Assembly (NCBI RefSeq): GCF_002934455.1 | Contig: NZ_PTIR01000025.1 | Location: 1 to 64,000 of the forward strand | Source of the DNA: Trinickia symbiotica | GTDB lineage: Bacteria > Pseudomonadota > Gammaproteobacteria > Burkholderiales > Burkholderiaceae | Reading direction: 5' to 3' | Length of the DNA stretch: 64,000 nt | Shown: positions 25,864 through 34,992 of the stretch, in pieces | Position numbering within the stretch: position 1 is the stretch's first letter | How the letters are laid out: each line of letters begins with the position of its first letter | Position numbers and translations under genes: made by a program | The notes under the pieces: model-generated | Told to the model about the DNA's origin: nothing | Seen by the model: the letters and a program-made list of their open reading frames with translations, nothing else | Databases searched by the model: none

Positions 25864-26741
25864 TGTTCGTGAAGGCGGCCTGTCAAGGCGGGCTGCCTTG
25901 GAGGCGTCTGGGGACGACGGAGCTCGGCTCCTCCATCACGTGGGTGGTACGGACCGCGGCGGACATGGGGACGCAAGTCACAGCAACGAATCCACCATTT
26001 CTGCCGCGGAATCTCGTTCGCCATGGTCGGATTGAGTTCGCGTGCGATCGATATCTTGTATTTTGTTCCTTGATTGATGTGCATCGAGCCTGGGTAATGC
26101 CGCTGGCCGGCAAGATGCAGCTACCAGTAGTAGGCCCCCGTTCTCTGGGTTCGACGGTCTCGACTGTGCTCGAGGACCTCTGTCCTTCTGCCGTTCTGCG
26201 CAGGTTTTGCGTACCGCTCGACCGGTCGTTCCCTTTTTCTCGGTTTGTGTTTGGAAGCGATGGGCGTCCATCCTGGACCAAAACGGGCACAGCGCGGAAA
26301 GATACGATACGGGGCGTATTGTTTGCCATACGCTTATCCAGACGTCAATGGGGGGCTGTTCCGATGTGCAAACGACTTGGTTTAGCTAAATTAACAACAG
26401 TATCTTTCGGAATGGCTTGCCTGATGAATTGTTGAAACCACCGAATGGTTGGCTCAGTTGCTTTTCAAAAGGCATCTCGTTGTCCGATCACGTGTGCGCG
26501 AGGTGAGGAAGCGTTGATCGTCATTTCGAGTGCGGTCTTCGATCACTGCGATCGGCCCCGCAATGCTCCTGTGGTGCGGCCCCACATCCCCGGTCGACCT
26601 ATGGAGAATCGAGCTAGGGTTGCATGTCCGCTTTGCGACGAACGTGTATTGGTGCCGTGGCGAGTTTTGTTAGATGGAGCGGGTTTGTCTGCTGGTGTAC
26701 GTTTTTAATAATACTATTTATGCGCAAGGCGGTCGGAGAAC
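25864..26741. other. Gene-free stretch before the porin
   Basis: These 878 bases have open frames on both strands, but none has a ribosome site or recognisable product. A GATACG-type site is at 26306. Base composition is lower in GC near 26700, consistent with the porin promoter. Confidence 0.5.
26306..26320. promoter_or_regulatory. GATACG-N3-CGTATC-like operator, site E
   Basis: GATACG-GGG-CGTATT differs from the perfect repeat in one arm base. An extra overlapping GATACG begins at 26301. It is about 420 bases before the porin start. Confidence 0.5.
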
Positions 26742-27920
26742 ATGATGAAGGGTAGCTTTTTAATCCCAGCGGTGGCATTTTTTGCTGCGACGCAGGTATA
26801 CGCGCAAAGCAGTGTAACGATCTATGGCCGTCTCGATAACGGCATACAATATGAGACCGGTTACCCGAAGGGGAAGTCTTTTTCGGCGTCGACCGGGAAT
26901 TATGGCGAATCATGGCTGGGGTTGAAGGGGCAAGAGGACCTCGGTGGAGGCACTCAGGTATTTTTCAAACTTGAGAGCGGGTTATTGTTGCAAAACGGTA
27001 GCGTCGATAATGGCAACCTCTTCAGCCGGAATGCGACTGTGGGTGTGAGTAACGACAAGTACGGGTCGTTCCGCGTTGGTAATCTGGGCGCGTACGAAAA
27101 CATGATCTGGCTGTGGTTCCTAGACCCACAACTGATGGAAAAGTATGCCGTGCAGACGCTTGTTCGTGGCCGCGACTGGAGTCGCACCGGCAACGGGTTC
27201 GAATATACGTCCCCGACGTTTGGCGGTCTGTTCTTCAGCGGCCAATATGATGTCACGAATTCCACGTCATGGAACGCGGGTACGCCTGGGAGCGGTCCGG
27301 GTCAGCTCGGTGGCGCGCAAGGGAGGTCTGATTCGCTGAGGGTGCAATACGAGGGTCATAACATCCTGCTTCAGACGATGTATGACGAAATCCGCGACCC
27401 TCAAGGCAAATTTAGTAACGTGTACGTTCATTCGCGTTCGTTTTCTGTCGGTGGTGCGTTCACATTTGGTCCAGTCAAGATCAGCACGGGATACCAGCAT
27501 CTGAGTGCCCCGGATGCGAGTAACCAGTCAGTTTTTGGAACTGCAAGTGCGCCGGCACTCCCGGGAGGCGTAACCGTTCCCACAGCCGCTGACCAAGAAT
27601 GGATTGGGGCTAGCTGGCAAGCTACACCGTTTACTAGTATCCAGAGCGCTGTCTATCACGCGAATGCAAACCATGGGAATGGTAACGCGACGATGTATAC
27701 GCTTACCGGCTCTTATTCGTTGTCGAAGCGAACGCTCTTATACACCGAACTCGCATATGTCCATAATAGTTCGACGTCCAATATAGGATTGAACAATGGA
27801 TATAGCGATCCGTATGGCCCGAATGTGAACAACGATCCGGTTAACGGGGGGGCTAGAACGAGTCCGAACTACGGGCATGGTCAATTCGGTGCATTTGCCG
27901 GGATCTTCTCGACGTTCTAA
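26742..27920 (+). CDS. Outer-membrane porin, beta-proteobacterial (OmpC/porin_4) type
   Basis: This 392-residue protein has a signal peptide with predicted cleavage in VYAQ-SSVTIYG, the usual start of neisserial/Burkholderia trimeric porins, followed by GRLDNGIQYETG. Alternating strands follow, with the L3-type SRNATVGVSNDKYGSFRVGN motif, and the last residue is Phe, needed for outer-membrane assembly. It would let small polar or anionic compounds into the periplasm, where the exported esterases work. The start could be either of two adjacent ATG codons. It is monocistronic. Confidence 0.94.
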   Translation: MMKGSFLIPAVAFFAATQVYAQSSVTIYGRLDNGIQYETGYPKGKSFSASTGNYGESWLGLKGQEDLGGGTQVFFKLESGLLLQNGSVDNGNLFSRNATVGVSNDKYGSFRVGNLGAYENMIWLWFLDPQLMEKYAVQTLVRGRDWSRTGNGFEYTSPTFGGLFFSGQYDVTNSTSWNAGTPGSGPGQLGGAQGRSDSLRVQYEGHNILLQTMYDEIRDPQGKFSNVYVHSRSFSVGGAFTFGPVKISTGYQHLSAPDASNQSVFGTASAPALPGGVTVPTAADQEWIGASWQATPFTSIQSAVYHANANHGNGNATMYTLTGSYSLSKRTLLYTELAYVHNSSTSNIGLNNGYSDPYGPNVNNDPVNGGARTSPNYGHGQFGAFAGIFSTF

Positions 27921-28215
27921 GAGCCAATCGAACGCAACGTGAAGCGGAATGGGGAGAGGGTGAGCGAGCGAGATTCCGTTCAATCGTCTGGAACCACATC
28001 GTCGAGTCGGAGTGATCGGCGGTGTGGTTTTTTTGGTTCGTTGCACGTCTGAAATCTAGTATTGCTACATGTGGGCGATGCTTTGAGTTCATGCGCAGTC
28101 GAGTTGCCGAGAGCTATGAATTTCAGCGCAAGCCGCTCCGCACAACGGCATGGACGCCGTATTCGCCAATTTGATTCGCGGTGCGCTGTGGACGCACTTA
28201 TGTCAGGGAGCATTG

Positions 28216-29418
28216 ATGGAAAACGCCTTCATTTGCGATGCAATTAGGACGCCTATTGGTCGTTATGGTGGTGCGCTAGCGGCGGTGCGAGCCGATGACC
28301 TCGGCGCAGTGCCGATCAAGGCGCTGATGGCGCGCAACGCGCAAGTAGATTGGAGCGCGATCGATGACGTGATCCTCGGCTGCGCAAACCAAGCGGGCGA
28401 AGACAACCGCAACGTCGCACGCATGGCAAGTTTGCTTGCCGGCTTACCTATCGGTGTGCCCGGGAGCACCGTCAATCGTTTGTGCGGCTCTGGGCTGGAC
28501 GCGCTCGGTACAGCCGCAAGAGCGATCAAGAGCGGAGAGGCCGAACTGATGATCGCGGGCGGCGTCGAGAGCATGAGCCGCGCGCCGTTCGTCATGGGCA
28601 AGGCCGAGAGCGCATTTAGCCGGGCTGCCAAAATTGAAGACACGACGATTGGCTGGCGGTTCGTCAATCCGGCGATGCGCACCGTGTACGGTGTGGATTC
28701 GATGCCGGAAACCGCGGAGAACGTGGCGGCCGAATTCGGAATCAGCCGCGCAGATCAGGACGCATTTGCTTTGCGCAGTCAACAGCATGCGGCAGCAGCG
28801 CAACAAAACGGTCGCTTCGACGAAGAGATTGTTCCCGTCACGATCAGCCAGAAAAAGGGTGACCCGATCGTGGTCGCTAAAGACGAGCATTTGCGTGCCA
28901 CGACGCTCGAAGCGCTGGCTAAGCTCAACGGCGTGGTGCGTCCCGACGGGACGGTGACTGCGGGCAATGCGTCGGGTGTTAATGATGGCTCGTGTGCGCT
29001 GTTGTTGGCGAACGAACGCACGGCGTCACGATACGGGTTGCAGGCTCGCGCGCGAGTCGTTGCCATGGCGACGGCGGGCGTTGCGCCACGCATTATGGGC
29101 GTTGGCCCCATCGACGCGGTGCGCAAAGTGTTACGTACCGCAGGGTTGAAGCTCGATCAGATGGACGTTATCGAATTGAACGAAGCGTTCGCCTCGCAGG
29201 CGCTGGCTGTCGCGCGAGCGCTCGACATTGCCGCGGATGATGAGCGCGTCAATCCGAACGGCGGGGCGATCGCGCTCGGTCATCCGCTCGGGGCCTCCGG
29301 AGCACGTTTGGCCACTACGGCGATGCTTGAGCTGGAACGTACGCGCGGCCGGTATGCGGTCTGTACTATGTGCATCGGGGTGGGGCAAGGCATTGCGGTG
29401 GTCCTTGAGCGCATTTAG
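28216..29418 (+). CDS. pcaF: 3-oxoadipyl-CoA thiolase (acetyl-CoA acyltransferase)
   Basis: This 400-residue thiolase matches PcaF closely in length and motifs: IRTPIGRYGGALA at 10-22, CANQAGEDNRNVARMA, and EDTTIGWRF. The acyl-carrying cysteine is Cys90 in NRLCGSG, and the second active site is His356 (GHPLGASG) with Cys386 (CTMCIGVGQG). It splits 3-oxoadipyl-CoA into succinyl-CoA and acetyl-CoA, the last step of the beta-ketoadipate pathway. I use the ATG at 28216 (GGGAG just before) rather than the upstream ATG at 28150. The CoA-transferase genes pcaIJ are not adjacent, so it may be a recruited copy. The porin lies 295 bases upstream. Confidence 0.93.
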   Translation: MENAFICDAIRTPIGRYGGALAAVRADDLGAVPIKALMARNAQVDWSAIDDVILGCANQAGEDNRNVARMASLLAGLPIGVPGSTVNRLCGSGLDALGTAARAIKSGEAELMIAGGVESMSRAPFVMGKAESAFSRAAKIEDTTIGWRFVNPAMRTVYGVDSMPETAENVAAEFGISRADQDAFALRSQQHAAAAQQNGRFDEEIVPVTISQKKGDPIVVAKDEHLRATTLEALAKLNGVVRPDGTVTAGNASGVNDGSCALLLANERTASRYGLQARARVVAMATAGVAPRIMGVGPIDAVRKVLRTAGLKLDQMDVIELNEAFASQALAVARALDIAADDERVNPNGGAIALGHPLGASGARLATTAMLELERTRGRYAVCTMCIGVGQGIAVVLERI

Positions 29419-29834
29419 TTCGCGGACGACTTCCGCCGCTCTGCGGTTATCCCTCCCGTCGGGCCCGCGCACTGTTCGCCCCGCTGTACGCGCTTTCTCC
29501 ACGCGGGCCGGGGCCGTTCAGCTTGCAGACCTTCAACATTTCTTCTTTCCGCCGGTTGCGTCGAGTTTATAAGCGACCTACTGCAGGGCGCGAAATTTCA
29601 GGGGATGCACAGTCAAGCAATCCTGAACATTCACTGGGTCGCGATTACGAAGCTGTGACCGTCTTCGGCAAGCTCATCCATTGCTGGCCTGCGCCGACGT
29701 TTGCAGGATCCCTTCGACGGAATCGCAATCCAGTTTATGCAAGATAGAGACACTCCGGTACGCGCCTCCGCGTCTACGTTCGAGGGTGGCACTACGCGAG
29801 TTACCGCTGAAGAGCGATTTCTGAAGGGGGCAAG
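29419..29834. other. Gene-free stretch after pcaF
   Basis: I see no supportable gene and no clear repeat in these 416 bases, apart from the likely promoter of the following regulator. Confidence 0.45.
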
Positions 29835-30731
29835 ATGTTGAACATGCTGCAACTGGAGACGTTTGCCGCGGTGGTGGAGCATCGACATTTCACACGCGCT
29901 GCGGCTGCCCTGAATATTTCTCGTGGCGCGGCTTCGCGCCGGATCAAGGTCCTCGAGGAGTCTTTAGGAGCATTGCTTCTGAGTCGCGAGCCGCCGCTCA
30001 CCCCTACAAAGGCAGGGGAAGACGTCCTGCGCTATTTCATGTCTGTACGACTGCTGCAGGACGCTCTACTTCGGCGCGTCATGCCAGGAAGCGCGCCCAC
30101 CACGGCCCTTGCGCTTGCGGTCAATGCGGATTCGCTGGCAACGTGGTTTGGACCGGTCGCTCGGGAACTAGCGCATCGCCATGTAGCGCTTGAGGTTGTC
30201 GTTGACGACCAGGATCATACGCTCGACGCTCTCGCACGCGGCGACGTCAAGGGATGCCTGTCCACGCATCGGAAGTCTGTCGACGGTTTTCTGGCCGAAC
30301 CGGTCGGCCAGATGCGCTATCAGTGTGTGGCGACACCCAAGTTCGCATCTGAGCATTTTGCCAACGGCATGACGCTAGCTGATGCGCTCAAGACTACCGC
30401 AGTCCTGTTTAACAGAAAGGACGCCCTGCATGACGCCTTTATGGAGTCGCGCTTCGGCGTGTCGGTGGGCAAGTACCTCAAGCATTATTTTCCATCACCG
30501 ACTGCGCTGCTCGATGCGATACTGGATGACCTCGGATATGGCTTGGTGCCGGCGATGCAAGCTGAGCCATTGATCCATTCCGGCAGACTAGTGGCGCTCG
30601 CTCCCGGCCATGATGTGTTGATCGATCTGTACTGGCATCACTGGGAGTCGGAACCCGAGCCGCTGGCGAAGATCAGTGTGCTGGTCATGGATGCAGCGCG
30701 CCGAAGTCTGGATCAGACAGAAATCGTGTAA
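29835..30731 (+). CDS. LysR-family regulator, ArgP (IciA/LysG)-like
   Basis: This 298-residue protein follows the ArgP pattern: LQLETFAAVVEHRHFTRAAA, SRRIKVLEESLGALLLSR, then NADSLATWF and later GQMRYQCVATPKF, which are specific to the ArgP/LysG branch. ArgP proteins sense lysine or arginine and usually drive a divergent LysE/ArgO exporter, but no such gene is adjacent here. GGGGG lies a few bases before the ATG. It may be a regulator detached from its target or have taken on a new one. Confidence 0.88.
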   Translation: MLNMLQLETFAAVVEHRHFTRAAAALNISRGAASRRIKVLEESLGALLLSREPPLTPTKAGEDVLRYFMSVRLLQDALLRRVMPGSAPTTALALAVNADSLATWFGPVARELAHRHVALEVVVDDQDHTLDALARGDVKGCLSTHRKSVDGFLAEPVGQMRYQCVATPKFASEHFANGMTLADALKTTAVLFNRKDALHDAFMESRFGVSVGKYLKHYFPSPTALLDAILDDLGYGLVPAMQAEPLIHSGRLVALAPGHDVLIDLYWHHWESEPEPLAKISVLVMDAARRSLDQTEIV

Positions 30732-31322
30732 GTAAGTCACAGGTTCGCGTGATCCGAGGCAGCGCTGCTTTGCAAGCTGCCCAGCGCTTTGCTTTCCACC
30801 GTCGGCAGGTGTGTCTCGAGGTCGCCGTGTGGATCGAAAGCGTCGACACGCGCGCCAAGGCGACTATTGTTCGTGTACATCGGGTCGCGGGCAAGGGAGG
30901 GGGACTGCACGCAGCGCGCGATGAGGACAACATGGCATGGCTGCGTCGTATTTGTCACCGGACAGAGCTAGTCTATACGGTTGCCGACGGGCGTCTGCTG
31001 CTGGAGGCAGCTGGCTTTACTTGCTCGGAAGCCGGTTGGCGAATCGTCAAACAACGCCTCTATCTGAACCGATCGGTCCTCGGCACGCCAACTACACGCG
31101 AAGTTGCACTTGGCGCGGCGTTGAGCGGCGTCATCCGGGTTGATTTATCTCCGAGTTGGGCACCCGCGGATTCTCACGCACGTCGAGTACGTTCGAGCAG
31201 CCCCGGTCAGGGGGCTCGAAGGGCCAGGGTTGTCTTAGCCTTCGAACGGCTCACTGATAATTCGTGGGCGCCGTAGTATTGTCCAGCAGCTCCGGTACCG
31301 AAGATAGTACTGCGCGCGAAGG
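30732..31322. other. Gene-free stretch between ArgP-like and transporter genes
   Basis: An open rightward frame of 175 codons and a leftward one of 73 codons exist, but I recognise neither and neither has a ribosome site. I treat the 591 bases as unassigned. Confidence 0.4.
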
Positions 31323-32561
31323 TTATGACCGGACGCGGCGGAGAAGCGGAACAAAGTGCCATCCGATCAGAACGCAAGCTGATGCGACGATCCCAGTTGG
31401 GAGCGGGAGCCAGGCGGGCAAATTGCCGACACCGCTGAGGCTCATTGCGGAAACGAGTAACGAAGATACAGCGCCTGACAGCATCATCACCGGAGCACAG
31501 CGCGGTGCTACCTGTCGCCCCGTCTCGTGAAGGACGAACAGCAACCCGATGGCCGCAACATACACGACGTTCAAGGAAATGATGGTTGACACGATCGCCT
31601 GACCGTCACTCGCAATCGCACAGCCCATTGCGATGATCAGGATGCGCGGCGCATGGCGGTGACGGCCAGCAACCGGACGGAGGCCTTCAAGTGCGCAGGC
31701 CATCGCACGCGTAACGGCTGTGCCCGAACCGAGGGCGGCAAGCAGAATAACGCCGATGCAAAATAGCCCCATCCCCCCACCAGTTTGCAGCATGATCCAC
31801 GGGACCGCACTTGCTGCATCCGTCAGGCCGAACAGCCTCCCGGCGTGGAATGCTGCAACAACCGTAGCAGCCGGAAGAAACCCCGTCACCATGAGGAATA
31901 CGCTCGCCAGCGCACAGCCCAGCCAGGCATCTCGCGGTCGACGTGCCGCAATGACGAACTGCTGGTAGTCGGAGCCGGTGACAACGAGAAAGCCAATCGC
32001 GGCGATGGTGACCACGGTTTCAGCCGGAGGGGCGTTGCCTATCCCGTGAACGAACGATGGCCATGCGTGGAGGTACACCGATAGTCCGTTCGACTGGATA
32101 AGCGCATGCAGGAGAGCGATGTTTGTCCCGAGCAGGCAGAACGCGAACAGCATTGCCGCCATGCCGAGTTCAACGGAGGACATGACCAGCAACGCCGCGG
32201 CAATCACAGCCAGTGCATGGGTTGCCGGCAGTCCCGCTGCGACAAGCACCGCAATACCGCCATGGATCTGGGCGGCCAGCACGCCGGACATCCAGACGAG
32301 TGAGAGAAGCGCCACGAGCTTGCGCACGGCCGGGCCATAGCACTCGCCGAATACGTCCCAGATGAGTTCGCGTCCTCGCCAGAGCGTCGGCGCGGCCAGA
32401 GCAAGCGCGAGCATGCCGAGCGCCGTGACGATCGCATACAGGCTGCCGGCCATCCCGGCATGAACGGCCATTTCGCCGGAGCCGAGCAAAAAGGCGACAC
32501 CGTAGCTTGCCGAGACGAGCAACGCGGCCACATGGACTGCACCGAGGTTACGCTGCGCCAT
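31323..32561 (-). CDS. Multi-pass membrane transporter (APC/SSS-like), unassigned
   Basis: This 412-residue protein is almost wholly hydrophobic, with about eleven to twelve helices; the N-terminal GVAFLLGSGEMAVHAGMAGSLYA resembles the broken first helix of LeuT-fold symporters. I cannot name a substrate. The start at 32561 is set by AGGAGG before the ATG. It overlaps the end of the desaturase gene by 14 bases, so the two are translationally coupled and should act together, perhaps the transporter moving a molecule made or needed by the desaturase. Confidence 0.75.
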   Translation of the reverse strand: MAQRNLGAVHVAALLVSASYGVAFLLGSGEMAVHAGMAGSLYAIVTALGMLALALAAPTLWRGRELIWDVFGECYGPAVRKLVALLSLVWMSGVLAAQIHGGIAVLVAAGLPATHALAVIAAALLVMSSVELGMAAMLFAFCLLGTNIALLHALIQSNGLSVYLHAWPSFVHGIGNAPPAETVVTIAAIGFLVVTGSDYQQFVIAARRPRDAWLGCALASVFLMVTGFLPAATVVAAFHAGRLFGLTDAASAVPWIMLQTGGGMGLFCIGVILLAALGSGTAVTRAMACALEGLRPVAGRHRHAPRILIIAMGCAIASDGQAIVSTIISLNVVYVAAIGLLFVLHETGRQVAPRCAPVMMLSGAVSSLLVSAMSLSGVGNLPAWLPLPTGIVASACVLIGWHFVPLLRRVRS

Positions 32562-33504
32562 TTTCGCCTCCTGCAACGATTTCCCATTCGCGCACGACCG
32601 CCTCCGGTCCACGGAAATACGCGTGACACACCCGCGCGGACCGGGCGAAGGCCGGCAATTTCTGTAGGCTGTGCTGCGCACGAGCGAGGCGATGATAGGG
32701 AATCGACGGCATCAGGTGATGCGTCAGGTGGTATCCGTTGTTGCGCGGATGAATGACCCAGCTCCACGGGTTATGAGACGAGACGTCGCGCGTGTAATTG
32801 AAGATTCCGCCAGGCTGTCGGCCGAAGTGGTCGCACAGCTCCCGAAACGTGGTGATCGCGTGAAAGGCGGTGGCGCGCGCCAGCATCCAGACGCCCACGA
32901 ACTGCTCGGCGGCATGAACGCCCCAGGCCAGCGTGACGGCGCCCAGTACAGCCGCCCACCAGCCGATGATGCTGCAGCGCTGCAACCAGGTAAGCCGTGA
33001 CAGATGCAGATGTCCGAACATGGAACCCAACCACGCGGGCAGCGTGAGCAGCACCTTCAAAAACGGCTCGTACCAGCGATCGCCTGGAACCGGTCTAACA
33101 GCGATGTAGTCGGGATCGAACCGTGGATCGCCCAGCCATGCGTGATGGCGGGCATGGAGCTCACGATAGATGGCGAGGCTGTTGAGTAGCGCTGGCGCGA
33201 TGCAAAGACGCGCAAGTGTGTCGTTGATGAAACTCGAGGAGGCGAGGTTGCGGTGTGCAGCATCGTGCAGCAGATTGCCAAGCGCACGCTGCCGGTTGCC
33301 GATCCAGACAACGACCGCTGGCGCCACCCACCATCCAAATCGATGCAGCATCAACATCGCGAGCGCGATGCTCGTCCAGTCAAACGCAATGTCGACGACG
33401 ACGTTGAACACGTCGGGCGATGTCATGGTGTGTTGGATTGCGCTCCATTCCGGGAACGCCGAGCGGATGAGATGCTGGTCGTCTATCACGGCGCGGTGGC
33501 TCAT
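32548..33504 (-). CDS. Fatty-acid desaturase-type membrane di-iron enzyme
   Basis: This 318-residue enzyme has the three histidine boxes of membrane desaturases: His80-x3-His84 (HDAAH), His117-x2-His120-His121 (HARHH), and His259-x2-His262-His263 (HLTHH). It has four hydrophobic segments in the usual layout. These residues bind two irons that activate oxygen for desaturation or hydroxylation of an acyl chain. The ATG at 33504 has GGAGG before it. It is the first gene of a two-gene operon with the transporter. The substrate is unknown; membrane lipids or a secondary-metabolite acyl chain are both possible. Confidence 0.9.
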   Translation of the reverse strand: MSHRAVIDDQHLIRSAFPEWSAIQHTMTSPDVFNVVVDIAFDWTSIALAMLMLHRFGWWVAPAVVVWIGNRQRALGNLLHDAAHRNLASSSFINDTLARLCIAPALLNSLAIYRELHARHHAWLGDPRFDPDYIAVRPVPGDRWYEPFLKVLLTLPAWLGSMFGHLHLSRLTWLQRCSIIGWWAAVLGAVTLAWGVHAAEQFVGVWMLARATAFHAITTFRELCDHFGRQPGGIFNYTRDVSSHNPWSWVIHPRNNGYHLTHHLMPSIPYHRLARAQHSLQKLPAFARSARVCHAYFRGPEAVVREWEIVAGGENGAA

Positions 33505-34068
33505 CAATGACCTCCGAAGGCTATGAATGATCGTGCTGCCTGCCGCCGCCACGCAGAGATTAAGGCGCGGCGACCAAGGACGGCAAACGGAGGTTTGATC
33601 TTACGAAACCATCGGTCGCGTCGCGCGATGTTCTGCAAATTTGCACAGCGTTGCGTTATGGAGAGCAGTGGCGTGCACAGCGGGTCGTCGCATGTGCGCC
33701 TCGGACGTGCACGCCACGGGGAGTAACGCGTTTGATGCACCTGGGGAAAATCCGTGTAAGTCTGTTGGCAACGGGAGATGCGAGCACCCCGCGCGGCGCC
33801 CGAAAGCCGGTACGACGCGAATATGCTGTACGTGTCAGAGATTACTTTTCTGAGGAGGCGAGCTGACGACAGGGCTCGGGCGACGAACGAAAGACGAGCA
33901 GCGATGCGTTAGCGTGCAGCCCCGGTATGCGTTGGTCTCGCGCCTATCGACAAGAACGCAACGTCAGCACACTCTGGACTGGGCGAGCAGCCCATATATC
34001 GCGTAGAGCGCGACCGGATGAGCTGATACGCAACGCATTCCAGGCAGATGGAAGCACGGTGCGAACCT
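33505..34068. other. Gene-free junction between catabolic region and ICE
   Basis: These 564 bases have no supportable gene. They separate the desaturase operon from the first recognisable ICE gene, so an element boundary may lie here, but I find no tRNA end or clear attachment repeat. A sequence at 34025 (GATACG-CAA-CGCATT) partly matches the catabolic operator. Confidence 0.4.
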
Positions 34069-34281
34069 TCATGGTGGTCCGTCGTCATCGGGCGGTTGCA
34101 TCGTGATGCTGATCTGCAGCCGGTGGCGCGCATTTGGCGTAATGTCGAGTTCGATGCGAATCGGCGTATCGCGCGAGGGAGACGCAACATGGTCACGCAC
34201 GCTACGTTCGCGTAGCACCTCTTCCTCGATCTCCCTGCCTAGCTGTTCCAGTTCTTCACGTAGGTCGTCCAGACGCGCCAT
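34069..34281 (-). CDS. Small coiled-coil protein, unknown function
   Basis: This 70-residue protein starts MARLDDLREELEQLGREIEE, a charged heptad-like helix, and ends with a short beta-like segment IRIELDITPNARHRLQISIT. The ATG at 34281 has GAGGAGG eight bases before it, which is the main support. It lies 130 bases downstream of the XRE repressor on the same strand and may be co-transcribed. I do not recognise a family. Confidence 0.6.
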   Translation of the reverse strand: MARLDDLREELEQLGREIEEEVLRERSVRDHVASPSRDTPIRIELDITPNARHRLQISITMQPPDDDGPP

Positions 34282-34412
34282 CACGGACCTCCTCGATGGA
34301 TGCTGCGCTTTTTGCCCGCGTCGAATTCGCCGGGCAAATGCGGAAAGCCCGAAGCTTAGCGCCGGGCCGCCGGTTGTTGCGCGCTGTTCAACGTTTTTGC
34401 CGGTTGTCGATT

Positions 34413-34859
34413 TCAGCGAAACGTCCGTGTCAGGCGTCCGATCCGCGAGTCTTTCAGGATGTCGTCGGCGCTGTCGCCCAGGAGTTGGCATTGCTCGTAG
34501 AGCAGGCCAACGAGCCGTGCCTTCTTCTTCGCATCGAGGGGTACCGGGAGGCGTTGCTCGATTCGCTCAACCGCCATCAGCACGTTGTCGAGCGTTTTCT
34601 GATCGAGCCGGTACCGCACATCGCGATCAAAGATCATGTTGCCGTCGCCTGTCAGCAGCCACACAGGGTCGACGGCAAACTGCTCGTACAGGCTGCGCAG
34701 CAGTTCGACGGGAATCGCACGCTCGCCACGTTCGTAGTTCGCGTAGGCGCGCAGCGACAGTCCGAGCTGACGCGCCATCTTGTCCTGGGACAGCTCGAGA
34801 TGCTCGCGCACCTGCGCAACGCGCTGCTGGTAGTTCCCGTGATCGGTGGTGCTTGACAT
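34413..34859 (-). CDS. XRE-family repressor-like regulator
   Basis: This 148-residue protein has a lambda-Cro-type helix-turn-helix at about residues 12-66: VREHLELSQDKMARQLGLSLRAYANYERG, then WLLTGDG, the usual end of phage-type repressor HTH domains. The second half is helical and may mediate dimerisation. It is divergent from the AlpA-like gene at 34993, so it probably represses that gene and the parAB operon, like the repressor of a lysogeny-type switch. A sigma-70-like promoter for it is visible at 34896-34923. Confidence 0.88.
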   Translation of the reverse strand: MSSTTDHGNYQQRVAQVREHLELSQDKMARQLGLSLRAYANYERGERAIPVELLRSLYEQFAVDPVWLLTGDGNMIFDRDVRYRLDQKTLDNVLMAVERIEQRLPVPLDAKKKARLVGLLYEQCQLLGDSADDILKDSRIGRLTRTFR

Positions 34860-34895
34860 GTCCGTCTCACATTCCTAGAGTGATTTTGTACCTTG

Positions 34896-34923
34896 ATTAT
34901 AGGAACGTTCGAGTAATGGACAA
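34896..34923 (-). promoter_or_regulatory. Sigma-70-like promoter of the XRE repressor
   Basis: On the minus strand TTGTCC (34923-34918) and a perfect TATAAT (34901-34896) are 16 bases apart, 37 bases before the repressor start. TTCCTA at 34872 and TAGGAA at 34900 form an inverted pair around the start region and could be repressor half-sites. Confidence 0.55.
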
Positions 34924-34992
34924 GACTAGACGTGCCTGGATAAAAGGAGCGGGCACTGGACCCGTAAAGCTTGTTCTGTTCTCGGAGGCCGC

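Noticed and set aside
25860-26435. 191-codon rightward open frame after the third esterase
   Set aside because: It starts at the esterase stop, has no ribosome site, an odd Arg/Leu-rich product and no recognisable motif. It looks like chance open frame in GC-rich DNA.
30749-31276. 175-codon open frame between ArgP-like and transporter genes
   Set aside because: There is no ribosome site or known motif, and overlapping frames on the other strand look no better or worse.
34025-34039. GATACG-CAA-CGCATT as another catabolic operator
   Set aside because: It differs at two arm bases, lies in the ICE junction with no catabolic gene next to it, and could be chance.
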